A stretch of DNA of 46,659 nucleotides from Streptomyces sp. G44 (lineage in GTDB: Bacteria; Actinomycetota; Actinomycetes; Streptomycetales; Streptomycetaceae): the NCBI RefSeq assembly GCF_016905445.1, contig NZ_JAFEXF010000033.1:1-46659 (forward strand), read 5' to 3'. Made by a program: the position numbers and the translations under genes. The notes under the pieces are model-generated. The model was not told where the DNA came from. It did no database searches and worked only from the letters and a program-made list of their open reading frames with translations. The first letter of the stretch is position 1; the number at the start of each line of letters is the position of its first letter. This document shows positions 20,079 through 31,915 of this stretch, in pieces.

Positions 20079-23000
20079 CGACGCTTCTCCTCAACGGTCA
20101 TCTGACGCAGCTGGGGCCGGTTCGACGTGGCCAGTTCATCGAGCCGATCTGCCAGCTGGGCGACAGTCGGATTGGCGAAGACCATCGTGACCTTCACGTC
20201 GATGTTGAGTTCGGTGCGGATGCGGCCGATCAGCCGCGTGGCCAGCAGGGAGTGCCCGCCGAGGTCGAAGAAGCCGGCGTCGATGCCGATCTCCTCCACA
20301 CCGAGCAGCTCGGCGAAGAGCCGGCAGAGGACTTCCTCTTTGTGGTTGCGCGGTCCGCGGCCGGCCGCGGCCTCGGCGTAGTCGGGTGCGGGGAGCGCGG
20401 CCCGGTCGAGCTTCCCGCTCGGTGTCCTGGGGAGTCCGGCCAGCGGCACGATCGCCGAGGGGACCATGTACTCCGGCAGTCGCTCCTGGAGCAGGGCCGT
20501 CAGGGCCCCGGTGTCCAGGCCGGCCGGGTCCGCCGTGCCGACCGGCACCACGTACGCGAGCAGCCGCTGGTCACCGGCGCTTTCCTCGCGCACGACGGCC
20601 ACCGCGGTGGCCACCTCCGGGTGCCCGCTCAGCACCGACTCGATCTCACCAAGCTCGATGCGACGGCCACGGATCTTGACCTGGAAGTCACTCCGGTCGA
20701 CGTACTCGAGCCCGCCGTCCACGGCCCAGCGCACCACGTCGCCGGTGCGGTACATCCGCGCGCCGGGTTCGCCGTAGGGGGAGGCGACGAACCGGTGCGC
20801 GGTCAGCACGGGCTGTCCGAGGTAGCCCCTGGCCAGCGCGGTGCCTTCGACGTACAGCTCCCCGGCGACTCCCGGCGCGACCGGGCGCAGGGCCTCGTCC
20901 AGCACGTAGACCCGGGTGTTCCAGATCGGCACGCCGATCGGCAGCCGGTCCGCGCCGGGCACGTGCTGCCATGCCGTCACCTCCACCGACGCCTCGGTGG
21001 GGCCGTAGAGGTTGTGCGCGACGCAGCCGGGCAGCAGCTCGGCGAACCGGTTGGCCAGCTCGGCGGGGAACGGCTCGGCCCCGACCTCGACCCAGCGCAG
21101 GCTGGTGCAGGCGCGTGCCGAGGGCTCGTCCACGAACGCCGCGAGGAGGGAGGAGACGAAGACCGCGCCGGTCACGCGCTCGCGCTGGATCAGCTCGGCC
21201 AGGTAGGCCGGATCCCGGCGCCCGTCCGGACGGGCGATCACCACGGCGGCCCCCGCCTGCAAGGGCGCGAACATCTCCGGGATCGACGCGTCGAAGCTCG
21301 GGGCCGTGCTGAACAGCACCCGGTCCTCGGCCGTGACGGCGAAGTGCTCCAGGCCCCACTCGATCCGGTTCATGATCGACCGGTGCGAGCCCTGTACGCC
21401 CTTCGGGCGGCCCGTGGAACCGGAGGTGAAGATGACGTACGCGACATGGTCCGGCAGCAGAGCGCGCTCCGGGTTCGTCTCCGCGCAGGCGGACACGTCC
21501 GGCAGTTCTTCTTCGAGGACCAGCAGCGGCCCGGCGCTGTCGAGGATGTGCCGCACCCGGTCCTCGGGCAGCTCGGGGTCCACCGGCACATAGGCCGCGC
21601 CCGCCTTGACCACCGCGTACGCCGCCACCATCAGGTCGACGGACCGGGGGATGCGCACGGCGACGTGCCGGTCGGGGCCCGCGCCGCGTTCGGCCAGCCA
21701 GTGGGCCAGCTGATTGGCGCGCCGGTTCAGCTCCCGGTAGGTGAGCGTCTCCTGCGGGCCGACCACGGCGATCCGGTCGGGGGTGCGCTCCGCCTGGGCC
21801 TCGAACGCGCCCGGCAGGGTGTCGCCGGACACCGGACGCGCCGTGTCGTTGACCTCCCGCAGCAGCCGCCGCCGCTCCCGCGGTGACAGCACCTCGATCG
21901 CGCTGACCGGTGTGTGCGGGTCCGCGAGCACCTGTTCGAGGACCCGGACCAGGCGGGCGCCGACGGCCTCGGCCTCGCCGAGGGTGTAGAGGTCCTTCTG
22001 GTAGTCGAGGGACAGCCGCAGGTAGGGGTCGGCGGCGGCGAGGGCGAGCGCGTAGTGGGCGCCCGCGATCGGCCGGATGGCGTCGATCGTGAGTCCCGCC
22101 GAGGTGTTCGCGTCGACCATGCCCTCGCGGTCCATCGGGTAGTTCTCGAACCCGATGAACGTGTCGAACAGGGCGGGCAGCCCGCTCTCGCGCTGGATGT
22201 CGGCGAGGCCGTAGTAGTGGTGGTCGAGCAGCGCCATCTGCCGGTCCTGCAACTGCGTGACGAGGTCGGCCACGCTGTCGTCGAGCTGCCAGAACACCCT
22301 GATCGGGAGGGTGTTGATGAACAGGCCGACCATTTCGTCGGAACCGATCAGGTCCGCCGGGCGGCCGTTGACCGCGGCGCCGAACACCACGTCTCGCCGT
22401 CCGGTGAGCTTCGACAGCAGGATCGCCCACGCGCCCTGCACGAGCGTGTTGAGCGTGACGCCGAGCTCCGCGGCGCGCCGGGCCAGTTCGCGTCCCTTGT
22501 CGACCGACAGCGGTACCTCGACCTTGCCGATGGCGGACGCGCCCTGCTGGACGGAGGCGTCCGGAGCCACGAGGGTCGGCTGGTCGAAGCCGTCGAGCTC
22601 GGCCTTCCACCGGTCGGCGGACGCCTCCCGGTCGTGCGTGGACAGCCAGGTCAGGTAGTCGCCGTAGCCGCGGACCGGGGGGAGGTCGCCGGTGCCGGCG
22701 TACAGCCGGATGACATCCTTGATCACCAGCGGCGACGACCAGCCGTCGAAGACGGTGTGGTGTGCCGTGATGACCAGCTTGGCCTGCCGCGGTCCGCAGG
22801 TGATCAGGCCCAGCCGGAACAGCGGCGGCCGAGCCGGGTCGAGCCGGTCGGCCCGGTCCTCGGCGAGGAAGGCGTCGAGCGCCGCGTCCTGCTCGGCCTC
22901 GCTCCGGCCGGTCACGTCGATGTGCCGCCACGGCAGGGTCACGTGTTCCGGCAGGATCTGCACCGGGTCGCCGTCGGCCGTGCTGCCGAACGCGGCGCGC

Positions 23001-26000
23001 AGGTTGGGGTACCGCTCCAGCATCGCCTGTCCGGCCGCCCGCATGCGTGCCGGGTCCACCTGTCCGGACAGGTGCAGCACCAGCTGCATGTGGTAGACGT
23101 CGTAGGAGTCCTCGGCCATCGCCGCCTGGAACTGGATTCCGGACTGTCCGGGGGACTGCGGCCACACTTCGGTCAGCGGGCCGTACCGCGTCTCCCATGC
23201 CTCGATCTCGTCCTGCTCCACCACCACCAGCGGGGCGTCGGAGGGCGTGAGCCCGCCGGCCCGCGGGTGGGCGGCGTGCGCGGCCAGGCCGTGCAGCACG
23301 TCGACCCACAGCTCCGCCAGCTCCTGGACCTGCTCGCGCGAGAGCACCCCGGTGGGGAACATGAAGGCGGTCTGCAACCGCGTGCCGTCGGCGCCGTCCG
23401 TGGCGAGCGAGTTGACCTCCAGGGCGGACAGCGCGGGCTGGTCCTCGTCGAGTGCCGGGATGAGGTCGGCGGACCAGGAGGCCGGCCCCCAGCCCTGCCC
23501 GCGCAGGTGTTCGGGCACGTCCGTGCCGGAGATCCGGCCCAGGTAGTTGAACCCGATCTGCGGCGCCTGGTACTCGGCGAGCTGCCCGGCGGTGTCCGGG
23601 TTGAGGTGACGCAGCAGCGCGTAGCCCACGCCCTTGTCCGGGATCCGGCGCAGCTGCTCCTTGACCCGTTTGACCGCCGTGCCGGCCGCGGGGCCGCCCG
23701 CCAGCACGTCGGCCAGGTCCGCCCCGCTCACGTCGATGCGGGCCGGGTACATGCTGGTGAACCACCCGACGGTCCGGGAGAGGTCGGCACCGGGGACGAC
23801 CTCCTCCTCACGGCCGTGGCCCTCCAGGCGGACCAGGGTCGAGCACTCCGTACCCCGCCAGCGGTTCACCGCCAGGGCGAGGGCGGTGAGCAGCACGTCG
23901 GTCCCTGTGCTCCTGAACACGGCGGGAAGCCTGGCCAGCACCGCCTCGGTGACCTCGGCGGACAACTGCACCCGCACCGCGTCGACGGTGGACATCACAT
24001 CGACCGCGGGGTCGAAGGCCCGGCTGCCCACGGGCGGGTCGGGGGACTCCAGCAGGTCCTGCCAGTACGTCAGTTCCGCCTCCCGCTCCGGGGTGAGCGC
24101 CTCGTCCTGGAGCGCGAGTGCCCAGCGGCGGGCGGAGGTGCCGACCGCGGGCAGCTCGGGCGTCCTTCCGGCGTGGACCTGCTGCCAGGCCTCGGCGAGG
24201 TCCGACATGAGGATCCGCCAGGAGACGCCGTCCACCACCAGGTGGTGCAGCACCACGAGCAGCCGGCCCGCGCCCGAGCCGGGGGCGAACCAGACGAACC
24301 GGGCCATCGTCCCGGCCTCCGGGTCGAGCCGTCCGGCCGCCTCGTCCAGCTCCGTCTTCGCCGACCGCAGCGCGGACGGCTCGTCCCAGCGGCCGTCGCA
24401 GGCGACCCTGCGGATCAGCTCCGCCGCCCGCACGGCGCCCGGCGGACGGACGTCCAGGCAGGGGTCCTCGCCGGGCACCAGCCGGGCGCGCAGCAGGTCA
24501 TGCCGGTCGAGGACGGCGTCCAGCGTCACGGCGAGGCCGTGCTCGTCGATACCCGCGGGGAGCTCCAGGGCCACCGCCATGGCGAACCGGTTCATCCCGC
24601 CGCCGTGCTCGAACACCTGCCGCGCGACCGGTTGCAGGGGCATCGTGCCGACGCCGCCGCCGGGCTCCTCGGCGAGCGCGGGGACCTGGTCCCGGCGGCC
24701 GGCCGCCACCTCGGCGAGGCGGGCCGCCGTGCGGCACTCGAAGATCTCCCGCGTGGTCAGCTTCAGGCCGCGGGCCCGGGCCCGCGCCACCACCTGGATC
24801 GACCGCAGGCTGTCGCCGCCCGCCGCGAAGAAGTCGTCGTCGATGCCGACGCGCTCCACACCGAGCACGTCCGCGTAGACCGCGACGATGGCCGCCTCGG
24901 TCTCCGTGCGCGGCTTGCGGTAGACCTCGCCCACGAACTCCGGCTCCGGCAGCGCCGAGCGGTCCAGCTTGCCGGTGGGCCCGAGCGGCATCCGGCCGAT
25001 GGTGACGAACGCCGACGGCACCATGTAGTCGGGCAGCCGCGCCGCCACGAACCTGCGCAGCTCGGCGGCGGACGCTCCGGCCTGCACGTCCACGTCGCCG
25101 ACGCCGCCGGCCCCGTCGTCGGGGACGGCGCCGTCGCCTTCGTGCACCACGTACGCGACGAGCTGACGCCCCCCGGACGGCACCTCGCGGCTGATCACCA
25201 CCGACTCGCGGATGCCGGGGTAGAGCTCACACACCGCTTCGACCTCGGACGGCTCGATGCGGAAGCCGCGCACCTTCACCTGGCCGTCGCTCCTGCCGAG
25301 ACACTCCAGCCGGCCGTGCGCGTTCCAGCGGGCCAGGTCGCCGGTGCGGTACATCCGTTCGCCCGCCGGGCCGAACGGGTCGGCGACGAAGCGCTCGGCG
25401 GTCATGCCCGGACGGCCGTGGTAGCCGCGGCCCACGCAGGTCCCGACCACGTACAGCTCACCGATGACGCCCTGTGGCACGGGGGCGAGGCCGGGGCCCA
25501 GCACGTAGGCGCGCATGTTCCCCAGCGGCGTGCCGATGGGCGCGACCTCGCCCTCCGTCCACTCCTCGGACGTCGCGAGGGAGAAGGCGGTGGCGTAGAA
25601 ACTCTCGCTCTGCCCGTAGGAGTTGACGATCTGCACGCCGGGAAGGGCCGCGCGCACCTGCCGCACCAGCCGGGCCGGGAGCACGTCGCCCGCGAAGACG
25701 ACCGTGCGCACGCCGGTGGTCTTCTCCAGGTGCTCCACCAGTTCCCCGAGCACCGAGGGGACCGCGCTGATCACCTGGCCGTCCCAGCCGTCCCGCTCGC
25801 CGAGCACCAGCGCGGAGGACACCATCTCGGCCGTGCCGCCGGTGGACAGGGTGGTCAAGAGCTCGAAGACGGAGACGTCGAAGTTCACCGAGGTGCCGGC
25901 CAGCATCCGTGACCCGGGCGGCGCGTCCAGGAGGCGCACCAGTTCCCGCACGCCGTTGACGACACCGCGATGGGTGATCGCGGCGCCCTTCGGCTTGCCC

Positions 26001-27856
26001 GTGGAGCCCGAGGTGTACATGACGTAGGCCAGGTTGTCCGGCGCCAGGGGTGAGACCCGGTCGGCGTCGGCCGGCGCTCCCCCGGGTGCCGCCCACTGCG
26101 CGCGCAGGTCCACGTCGACGCACGACATGTCGTTGTCCGGCAGCTCCTGCCGGGTCGCGGTGTCGGTGACCACGAACCGCGGGGCCGCCTCGGCCAGGAC
26201 GCTCCGTGCCCGCCCGCTGAGGTACTGCGGGTCCATCGGCACGTATCCGGCACCGGACTTGAGGATCCCGAGCAGGCCGGCCGCCAGGTCCTCGGTGCGC
26301 GGCAGCGCGAGCACCACCAGGTCTTCCGGTCCGGCACCGCGCCGGACCAGCTCCCACGCGACGGCGTTCGCCCGGTCGTCCAGCTCCCGGTAGGTCAGCG
26401 TGCGGCCGTCGCACGCGAGCGCCGGAGCGTCCGGGGTCCTTGCCACCTGCTGTTCGAACAGCTCCGGGACGGTCAGCCCGGACACCGCCGTGGCGGTGTC
26501 GTTGAACTCGGTGAGCAGTCGCTCCCGCTCGGCCGCGTCGAGCACGTCGACGCCGCCGACCGGGCGCTCCGCGTCGGCCACGAGTCGGCCCAGCACGCGG
26601 ACGAAACGATTCGCCAGGTCTTCGGCCGTGCTCCTGTCGAAGAGGTCCGTGCGGTACTCCAGCCGGCATCCCGCCCCGCCCGTGCCGTCCGGGACCAGGT
26701 CGAAGAACAGGTCGAACTTGGCGGTGCCGGTCTCCAGCTTCGTGACCCGGAGGTCGAGGCCGGGGAACCGCATCGCCGGCACCTGCTCCTGCCAGGCGAG
26801 CATCACCTGGAAGAGCGGGTTGTAGGCGGTGGACCTGTCCGGGTTGAGCAGCTCGACCAGCCGTTCGAAGGGCAGGTCCTGGTTGTCGTACGCGGCCAGC
26901 GCCCGCTCCCGCACCCGCTGGAGCAGCTGCGCGAAGGTCGGGTTGCCGGACAGTTCGACGCGCAGCACCCATGTGTTGACGAAGAACCCGACGAGGTGCC
27001 GCAGTTCCTCGTCGACGCGACCCGCGATCGGCGCGCCGATGGGCACGTCGTCACCGCAGCCGACGTGGTGCAGGAGGACCCCCAGCGCGGCGTGCATGAC
27101 CATCGACACCGTGGTGTCCGCCTCGGCGGCCAGCTTCTCGACCGACCGCAGCAGATCGGCCTCGATCGAGAACGGGACCATGTCACCGCGGTGGCTCATC
27201 GCCTTGGGACGCGGGCGATCCATGGGCATCGCCAGCGGCTGCGGCAGGTCGGCCAGCGCCTGGCGCCAGTACTCCAGTTGCCGGGACCCCAGGCTGTCCG
27301 GGTCGGACTCGTCACCGAGCACGTCCCGCTGCCACAGCGTGTAGTCCGCGTACTGCACCGGCAGCGGCTCCCACGCCGGGGCGCTTCCCTCCGTCCGGGC
27401 CGCGTACGCCGTGCCGAGGTCGCGGAACAGCGGGCCGAACGACTCCCCGTCCACGGCGATGTGGTGCATCACCATCACCAGGGTGTGGTCGCGCGGTCCG
27501 CGCCGCACCAGCCTGGCGCGGACCGGTATGTCGGCGGCCAGGTCGAACGTCTCGGTGGCGAACGCGTCGACCGCGGCCGCCCGCTCCGCCTCCCCCGCCA
27601 CCTCGGCCACCGGCAGAGCGAAGGACTCCCGCACGGAGGGCAGCACCTGCTGGTGCGGGACTCCGTCACCGTCCTCGACGATGACGGTACGGAGGATCTC
27701 GTGCCTCTCGATGACGTCGCGCAGCGCCAACTCCAGGGCACGGACGCTCAGTTCACCGGTCAGTTGCAGGGCGAAGGCCCCGTTGTAGGTCGGCGACGGG
27801 CCTTCGAACCGGTCCACGAACCACAGCCGGCGCTGCGCGAACGACAGCGGAATCAT
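20075..27856 (-). CDS. Bimodular NRPS, modules 2 and 3: C-A-PCP-E-C-A-PCP
   Basis: 2593 residues. ATG at 27856 follows a GGAG five bases upstream (TTTGGAGACTCA). Module 2: C (HHIAVDG 131-137); A (TSGSTGKPK 615-623, K963); PCP S1016 in GGDSLRS; epimerase (HHLVVDG 1204-1210, VGWFT, IGFNYLG). Module 3: D-to-L type C (HHTVFDG 1699-1705); A (TSGSTGRPK about 2144-2152, YGPTEAS, GKLDR); PCP S2536. Pocket residues read: module 2 D-V-F-S-V-A-S-Y-A with an A5 motif YGQSES; module 3 D-A-P-V-E-G-L-V-E. Module 3's A domain is a near-duplicate of module 6's but with different pocket residues. The first C domain should accept the chain from the C-A-PCP protein at 31916-35071. The gene follows the FAD oxidoreductase by 44 bases. 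Confidence 0.94.
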   Translation of the reverse strand: MIPLSFAQRRLWFVDRFEGPSPTYNGAFALQLTGELSVRALELALRDVIERHEILRTVIVEDGDGVPHQQVLPSVRESFALPVAEVAGEAERAAAVDAFATETFDLAADIPVRARLVRRGPRDHTLVMVMHHIAVDGESFGPLFRDLGTAYAARTEGSAPAWEPLPVQYADYTLWQRDVLGDESDPDSLGSRQLEYWRQALADLPQPLAMPMDRPRPKAMSHRGDMVPFSIEADLLRSVEKLAAEADTTVSMVMHAALGVLLHHVGCGDDVPIGAPIAGRVDEELRHLVGFFVNTWVLRVELSGNPTFAQLLQRVRERALAAYDNQDLPFERLVELLNPDRSTAYNPLFQVMLAWQEQVPAMRFPGLDLRVTKLETGTAKFDLFFDLVPDGTGGAGCRLEYRTDLFDRSTAEDLANRFVRVLGRLVADAERPVGGVDVLDAAERERLLTEFNDTATAVSGLTVPELFEQQVARTPDAPALACDGRTLTYRELDDRANAVAWELVRRGAGPEDLVVLALPRTEDLAAGLLGILKSGAGYVPMDPQYLSGRARSVLAEAAPRFVVTDTATRQELPDNDMSCVDVDLRAQWAAPGGAPADADRVSPLAPDNLAYVMYTSGSTGKPKGAAITHRGVVNGVRELVRLLDAPPGSRMLAGTSVNFDVSVFELLTTLSTGGTAEMVSSALVLGERDGWDGQVISAVPSVLGELVEHLEKTTGVRTVVFAGDVLPARLVRQVRAALPGVQIVNSYGQSESFYATAFSLATSEEWTEGEVAPIGTPLGNMRAYVLGPGLAPVPQGVIGELYVVGTCVGRGYHGRPGMTAERFVADPFGPAGERMYRTGDLARWNAHGRLECLGRSDGQVKVRGFRIEPSEVEAVCELYPGIRESVVISREVPSGGRQLVAYVVHEGDGAVPDDGAGGVGDVDVQAGASAAELRRFVAARLPDYMVPSAFVTIGRMPLGPTGKLDRSALPEPEFVGEVYRKPRTETEAAIVAVYADVLGVERVGIDDDFFAAGGDSLRSIQVVARARARGLKLTTREIFECRTAARLAEVAAGRRDQVPALAEEPGGGVGTMPLQPVARQVFEHGGGMNRFAMAVALELPAGIDEHGLAVTLDAVLDRHDLLRARLVPGEDPCLDVRPPGAVRAAELIRRVACDGRWDEPSALRSAKTELDEAAGRLDPEAGTMARFVWFAPGSGAGRLLVVLHHLVVDGVSWRILMSDLAEAWQQVHAGRTPELPAVGTSARRWALALQDEALTPEREAELTYWQDLLESPDPPVGSRAFDPAVDVMSTVDAVRVQLSAEVTEAVLARLPAVFRSTGTDVLLTALALAVNRWRGTECSTLVRLEGHGREEEVVPGADLSRTVGWFTSMYPARIDVSGADLADVLAGGPAAGTAVKRVKEQLRRIPDKGVGYALLRHLNPDTAGQLAEYQAPQIGFNYLGRISGTDVPEHLRGQGWGPASWSADLIPALDEDQPALSALEVNSLATDGADGTRLQTAFMFPTGVLSREQVQELAELWVDVLHGLAAHAAHPRAGGLTPSDAPLVVVEQDEIEAWETRYGPLTEVWPQSPGQSGIQFQAAMAEDSYDVYHMQLVLHLSGQVDPARMRAAGQAMLERYPNLRAAFGSTADGDPVQILPEHVTLPWRHIDVTGRSEAEQDAALDAFLAEDRADRLDPARPPLFRLGLITCGPRQAKLVITAHHTVFDGWSSPLVIKDVIRLYAGTGDLPPVRGYGDYLTWLSTHDREASADRWKAELDGFDQPTLVAPDASVQQGASAIGKVEVPLSVDKGRELARRAAELGVTLNTLVQGAWAILLSKLTGRRDVVFGAAVNGRPADLIGSDEMVGLFINTLPIRVFWQLDDSVADLVTQLQDRQMALLDHHYYGLADIQRESGLPALFDTFIGFENYPMDREGMVDANTSAGLTIDAIRPIAGAHYALALAAADPYLRLSLDYQKDLYTLGEAEAVGARLVRVLEQVLADPHTPVSAIEVLSPRERRRLLREVNDTARPVSGDTLPGAFEAQAERTPDRIAVVGPQETLTYRELNRRANQLAHWLAERGAGPDRHVAVRIPRSVDLMVAAYAVVKAGAAYVPVDPELPEDRVRHILDSAGPLLVLEEELPDVSACAETNPERALLPDHVAYVIFTSGSTGRPKGVQGSHRSIMNRIEWGLEHFAVTAEDRVLFSTAPSFDASIPEMFAPLQAGAAVVIARPDGRRDPAYLAELIQRERVTGAVFVSSLLAAFVDEPSARACTSLRWVEVGAEPFPAELANRFAELLPGCVAHNLYGPTEASVEVTAWQHVPGADRLPIGVPIWNTRVYVLDEALRPVAPGVAGELYVEGTALARGYLGQPVLTAHRFVASPYGEPGARMYRTGDVVRWAVDGGLEYVDRSDFQVKIRGRRIELGEIESVLSGHPEVATAVAVVREESAGDQRLLAYVVPVGTADPAGLDTGALTALLQERLPEYMVPSAIVPLAGLPRTPSGKLDRAALPAPDYAEAAAGRGPRNHKEEVLCRLFAELLGVEEIGIDAGFFDLGGHSLLATRLIGRIRTELNIDVKVTMVFANPTVAQLADRLDELATSNRPQLRQMTVEEKRR

Positions 27857-27900
27857 TGAGTCTCCAAATCGGCGGGGTCTGGCGAGGGGAATTCCGCTGG

Positions 27901-29091
27901 TCAGCCCTGATCGAGTACGGTCAAGAGTTCGTTGCTGTAGAAGTCGTCGAAGGAATACGCGCCCGACACCGTCGAGAAGTAGCGGTCGATCAGGTCCTGG
28001 TTGCCGACCAGCTTCCGCACCATCTCCGTGTGCCTCTCGGGCTTGAGCTCGGCGACGTTGAGCGCGCCCTGGTAGAAGCTGTAGAACTTGTCGTCCAGGT
28101 CGCGCTCATAGCGCTTCAACGCCACCGCGAGCGCCTCGTCGTCGTGCAGCTGATCCCCGATGTGGCCGGTCAGCGACTGGACCTGGAGGAAGGCGTCGGT
28201 GATACCGCGGGCGGTGATGGAGTCCTTGTGGTGCACGGCGTCGCCGGCCAGGACCCAGCCGGGGCCGTGCGCCTTGCGGAAGTAGTTCTCCTGGGCGCCC
28301 GTGCCGTACATCTGCTCCACGCGGGTGCCCGCGGACATCCGCTCGTACAGCTCGGGGGCCGTCGTGCGGACGGCTTCGAGATAGGAGGCTTCCACCCCCG
28401 CGGCGCGGACTTGCGAGAACTCGCTTTGCGGGAAGTACGTCATGATCAGCGTGAGGCCGTCGTTGGTGGGCGCGAGGGCGATCCAGCGGCCCGGCCGCTC
28501 GTACAGCTCGAAGTCGGCGGGGACGCCGTCCCAGTAGCTGTAGTAGGCGCACGTCATCCGCGGGCGCTCGACGACCTTCGGCGCACCGGCCTTGCGCGCC
28601 ACCAGTGAGCGCATGCCGTCCGCACCGACGACCAGTCGCGCGCGCTCCGTCGCCTCGGTGCCGCCGGGCGTCGTGTACCGCACCCCGACGACCCGGTCGC
28701 CCTCGTGGAGCAGGTCGTTGACGGCACAGGACTCGCGGAACTCCACCCCGGCGGCCACGGCCCCGCGCGCCAGAATCGGGTCGAGCACGAACCGCCTCGG
28801 CGCGTACGTGGTCCGATGGCCGTCGACCGGCAGGGAGAACCCCTCCAGCCTGACCCCGAGCGCCTCATAGCTCTGGTGGTTGATCGGCCGGCAACCGGCG
28901 TCGCGGAGTTCGTCGAGCAGCCCCCAGCGGTCGAGCAACGCCACGCCCGGCTGGTGGATGTAGTGCGAGGACAGCGTGTCCTGCGGGAACTTCGCTTTCT
29001 CCAGCAGCAGGACGCGATATCCCTGCCGGGCGAGCAGCATGGCTGCCGGCGAACCCGCACAGCGGGCACCGATGACAATTGCGTCGTACAT
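27901..29091 (-). CDS. FAD-dependent oxidoreductase / monooxygenase
   Basis: 396 residues. ATG at 29091 has GAGAGG about seven bases upstream. It belongs to the flavoprotein monooxygenase / geranylgeranyl-reductase-like group: an N-terminal Rossmann loop G-A-R-C-A-G at 8-13, GADG at 156-159 and the ribityl-binding GDAVHHKDS at 283-291 followed by GITDAF. The halogenase signature W-x-W-x-I-P is absent, so I do not call it a halogenase. It sits directly downstream of a freestanding carrier protein and adenylation domain. In such cassettes (for example the A-PCP-P450 pairs of aminocoumarin pathways) the redox enzyme acts on the carrier-bound amino acid. By analogy this enzyme may hydroxylate or dehydrogenate an aminoacyl-S-PCP. 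The substrate and reaction are inference. Confidence 0.82.
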   Translation of the reverse strand: MYDAIVIGARCAGSPAAMLLARQGYRVLLLEKAKFPQDTLSSHYIHQPGVALLDRWGLLDELRDAGCRPINHQSYEALGVRLEGFSLPVDGHRTTYAPRRFVLDPILARGAVAAGVEFRESCAVNDLLHEGDRVVGVRYTTPGGTEATERARLVVGADGMRSLVARKAGAPKVVERPRMTCAYYSYWDGVPADFELYERPGRWIALAPTNDGLTLIMTYFPQSEFSQVRAAGVEASYLEAVRTTAPELYERMSAGTRVEQMYGTGAQENYFRKAHGPGWVLAGDAVHHKDSITARGITDAFLQVQSLTGHIGDQLHDDEALAVALKRYERDLDDKFYSFYQGALNVAELKPERHTEMVRKLVGNQDLIDRYFSTVSGAYSFDDFYSNELLTVLDQG

Positions 29092-29279
29092 GACGGCACC
29101 TCTCGTACCAGATTGGATTCAGAATTCCCCACGGCCGTCGCCGGGAGAGCAATTGCGGTGGAGCACTGTCGACACAGCGAGCGGAATCACCGCTGCCGCG
29201 GACCAAAGTCGCATGACGCGCATGATTCCGGACCGCACATCATGGACGGGGAAGACTGCGGAACCAATCCGGCCATGGG
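29092..29279. other. 188-base gap between the carrier protein and FAD genes
   Basis: This spacer is more AT-rich than its surroundings (GAATTC, TTGGTT, CATGAT on the minus strand). A TTGGTT / CATGAT pair with a 17-base spacer could be a weak promoter for the FAD gene and the NRPSs downstream, but it matches the consensus poorly. No hairpin or open frame of note was seen. Confidence 0.3.
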
Positions 29280-29510
29280 TTACGACGCAACCGAATCCAT
29301 GGACTCGATGTAGTCGGAGATCGAGGCAATCGTGGGGTTGAGGTACATCCGGTCCATGGCGACCTCGACGCCCAGCTCGTCGATGTAGGCGATCTGGATC
29401 CTCGTCATGATCAGGGACTGACCCCCGACGGCGAAGAAATCGTCATCGACAGAAATGTCGTCGCGCTGGAGTTCCCGGCACCATATGGCGCGCACCCTGT
29501 CGGCAATCAT
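29280..29510 (-). CDS. Freestanding peptidyl carrier protein
   Basis: 76 residues from the ATG at 29510, chosen because AGAGG lies six bases upstream; a TTG eight codons earlier gives an open frame but no ribosome binding site. A single carrier domain: DDDFFAVGGQS with phosphopantetheine serine S32, then the helix II region. It is acidic, as such proteins usually are. It lies immediately downstream of the freestanding A gene (34 bases) and upstream of the FAD enzyme. It is the expected partner that holds the activated amino acid during oxidation and for transfer to an NRPS module. Confidence 0.88.
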   Translation of the reverse strand: MIADRVRAIWCRELQRDDISVDDDFFAVGGQSLIMTRIQIAYIDELGVEVAMDRMYLNPTIASISDYIESMDSVAS

Positions 29511-29544
29511 CACAGTCCTCTCGGTTGTCGGCAAGGCTGTTTGC

Positions 29545-31131
<1,587 letters not shown>

Positions 31132-31227
31132 TGGCTGACTCCAAAAGTGAGAGGTTTCCGGTGTCCGGAGCGCACCGGCCGGTGTGTCACCGGCTCGCGC
31201 GTCAACTCGCCCCGCATTGGGGGGTGT

Positions 31228-31443
31228 TCACTCCGCGGCCATGGCCTCGCGCAGGCTCTTGGGACGCAGGTCGGTCCAGTTCCGCTCGACGTACTCCAGG
31301 CACTCCGCCCGGGCCGCCTCACCGAAGACCACACGCCAGCCCGCCGGCACCTCGGCGAACACCGGCCACAGAGAGTGCTGCTCCTCGCCGTTGACCACGA
31401 CGTAGAAGCGGCCGTCCTCGTCATCAAATGGGTTCGTGCTCAC
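31228..31443 (-). CDS. mbtH: MbtH-like protein
   Basis: 71 residues. GTG at 31443 has AAGGA nine bases upstream. The family signature is intact: [19 protein letters not shown], then [14 protein letters not shown] with the conserved tryptophans, and [12 protein letters not shown] at the C terminus. MbtH proteins bind A domains and are needed for solubility or adenylation in many NRPSs, especially those for hydroxylated aromatic residues. It is the first gene of its transcript, 96 bases upstream of the freestanding A domain, and probably serves several A domains of the cluster. Confidence 0.95.
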   Translation of the reverse strand: MSTNPFDDEDGRFYVVVNGEEQHSLWPVFAEVPAGWRVVFGEAARAECLEYVERNWTDLRPKSLREAMAAE

Positions 31444-31538
31444 CTGGCACCGTCCTTAAGCGACATCGGGCTACGGGGAATGAGGCATCGCCGGACCGGA
31501 AACGAAGACACCGGACACGGGCCACCGGCCGACACTGT

Positions 31539-31586
31539 CCGGTCGACGGGACACCCGGTCGACGGGACACCCGGTCAACGGGACAT
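31539..31586. repeat. Three tandem 16-bp direct repeats
   Basis: The unit is ccggtcgacgggacac, repeated twice exactly (31539-31554, 31555-31570) and a third time with two changes (31571-31586). It lies about 100-145 bases upstream of the mbtH start. The spacing of roughly 1.5 helical turns and the GTCGAC core would suit a regulator that binds direct repeats, such as the SARP family, but the unit does not clearly match a known heptamer. Confidence 0.7.
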
Positions 31587-31710
31587 CCGGCACCAGGGGC
31601 GACCCCGGCACTGCGACGTCACCGTAAGGACGCCACCACCAGCACGACAAGGGCCGACAAGCCCCCCGGCCCACCACTCACCGCCCAAGCCGACACCCAC
31701 CCCCCACCCC

Positions 31711-31728
31711 TGTACGCCACCCCGTACA
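31711..31728. promoter_or_regulatory. Candidate operator: 6-6-6 inverted repeat
   Basis: TGTACG and CGTACA are perfect inverted arms around CCACCC. The dyad is about 270 bases upstream of mbtH in non-coding DNA. Size and symmetry are typical of dimeric regulator sites. The regulator is unknown and none is encoded in the window. Confidence 0.4.
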
Positions 31729-31844
31729 TGTGCCACCATGCCCGGCCCCCCGGCCCACACCGACCGCTCAAGAAACACTCCAGCAGCGACCCAACTCCCC
31801 TCGTGCTCACACCCCGCCCCTCACACCCCCTCCATGGTCGAAAA

Positions 31845-31910
31845 CGGCGACAGGGCCTTTCGGTGTGCGGCGGACATGAGTCCGCCGCACACCGAAAGGC
31901 CCTGTCGCCG
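31845..31910 (-). terminator. Very strong terminator: perfect 31-bp inverted repeat
   Basis: The arms 31845-31875 and 31880-31910 are perfectly complementary over 31 bases, with a 4-base loop (ATGA on plus). The hairpin begins five bases after the TGA of the C-A-PCP gene and on the minus strand is followed by TTTT. It should fully isolate that gene from the mbtH operon. The stem is longer than most terminators in such clusters. Confidence 0.9.
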
Positions 31911-31915
31911 CCCGC

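Larger units (their letters stand above)
31444..31844 (-). promoter_or_regulatory. Upstream region of the mbtH operon (400 bases, no gene)
   Basis: No credible gene is present. The 400 bases lie between the terminator of the C-A-PCP gene and the mbtH start, so they must hold the promoter for the long mbtH-to-hmo minus-strand run. Visible elements are three 16-bp direct repeats (31539-31586) and an 18-bp GTAC-centred inverted repeat (31711-31728). The plus strand is C-rich and unusually G-poor from about 31630 to 31840, a skew unlike coding DNA here. I could not identify a convincing -35/-10 pair. Confidence 0.55.

Noticed and set aside
27901..29091. Flavin-dependent halogenase call for the FAD enzyme
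   Set aside because: The W-x-W-x-I-P motif and the catalytic lysine context of halogenases are absent. The GDAxxHKDxxTARG pattern fits oxidoreductases of the geranylgeranyl-reductase / monooxygenase group.
31539..31586. CRISPR array
   Set aside because: Only three 16-bp units in direct contact with no spacers; no cas genes.
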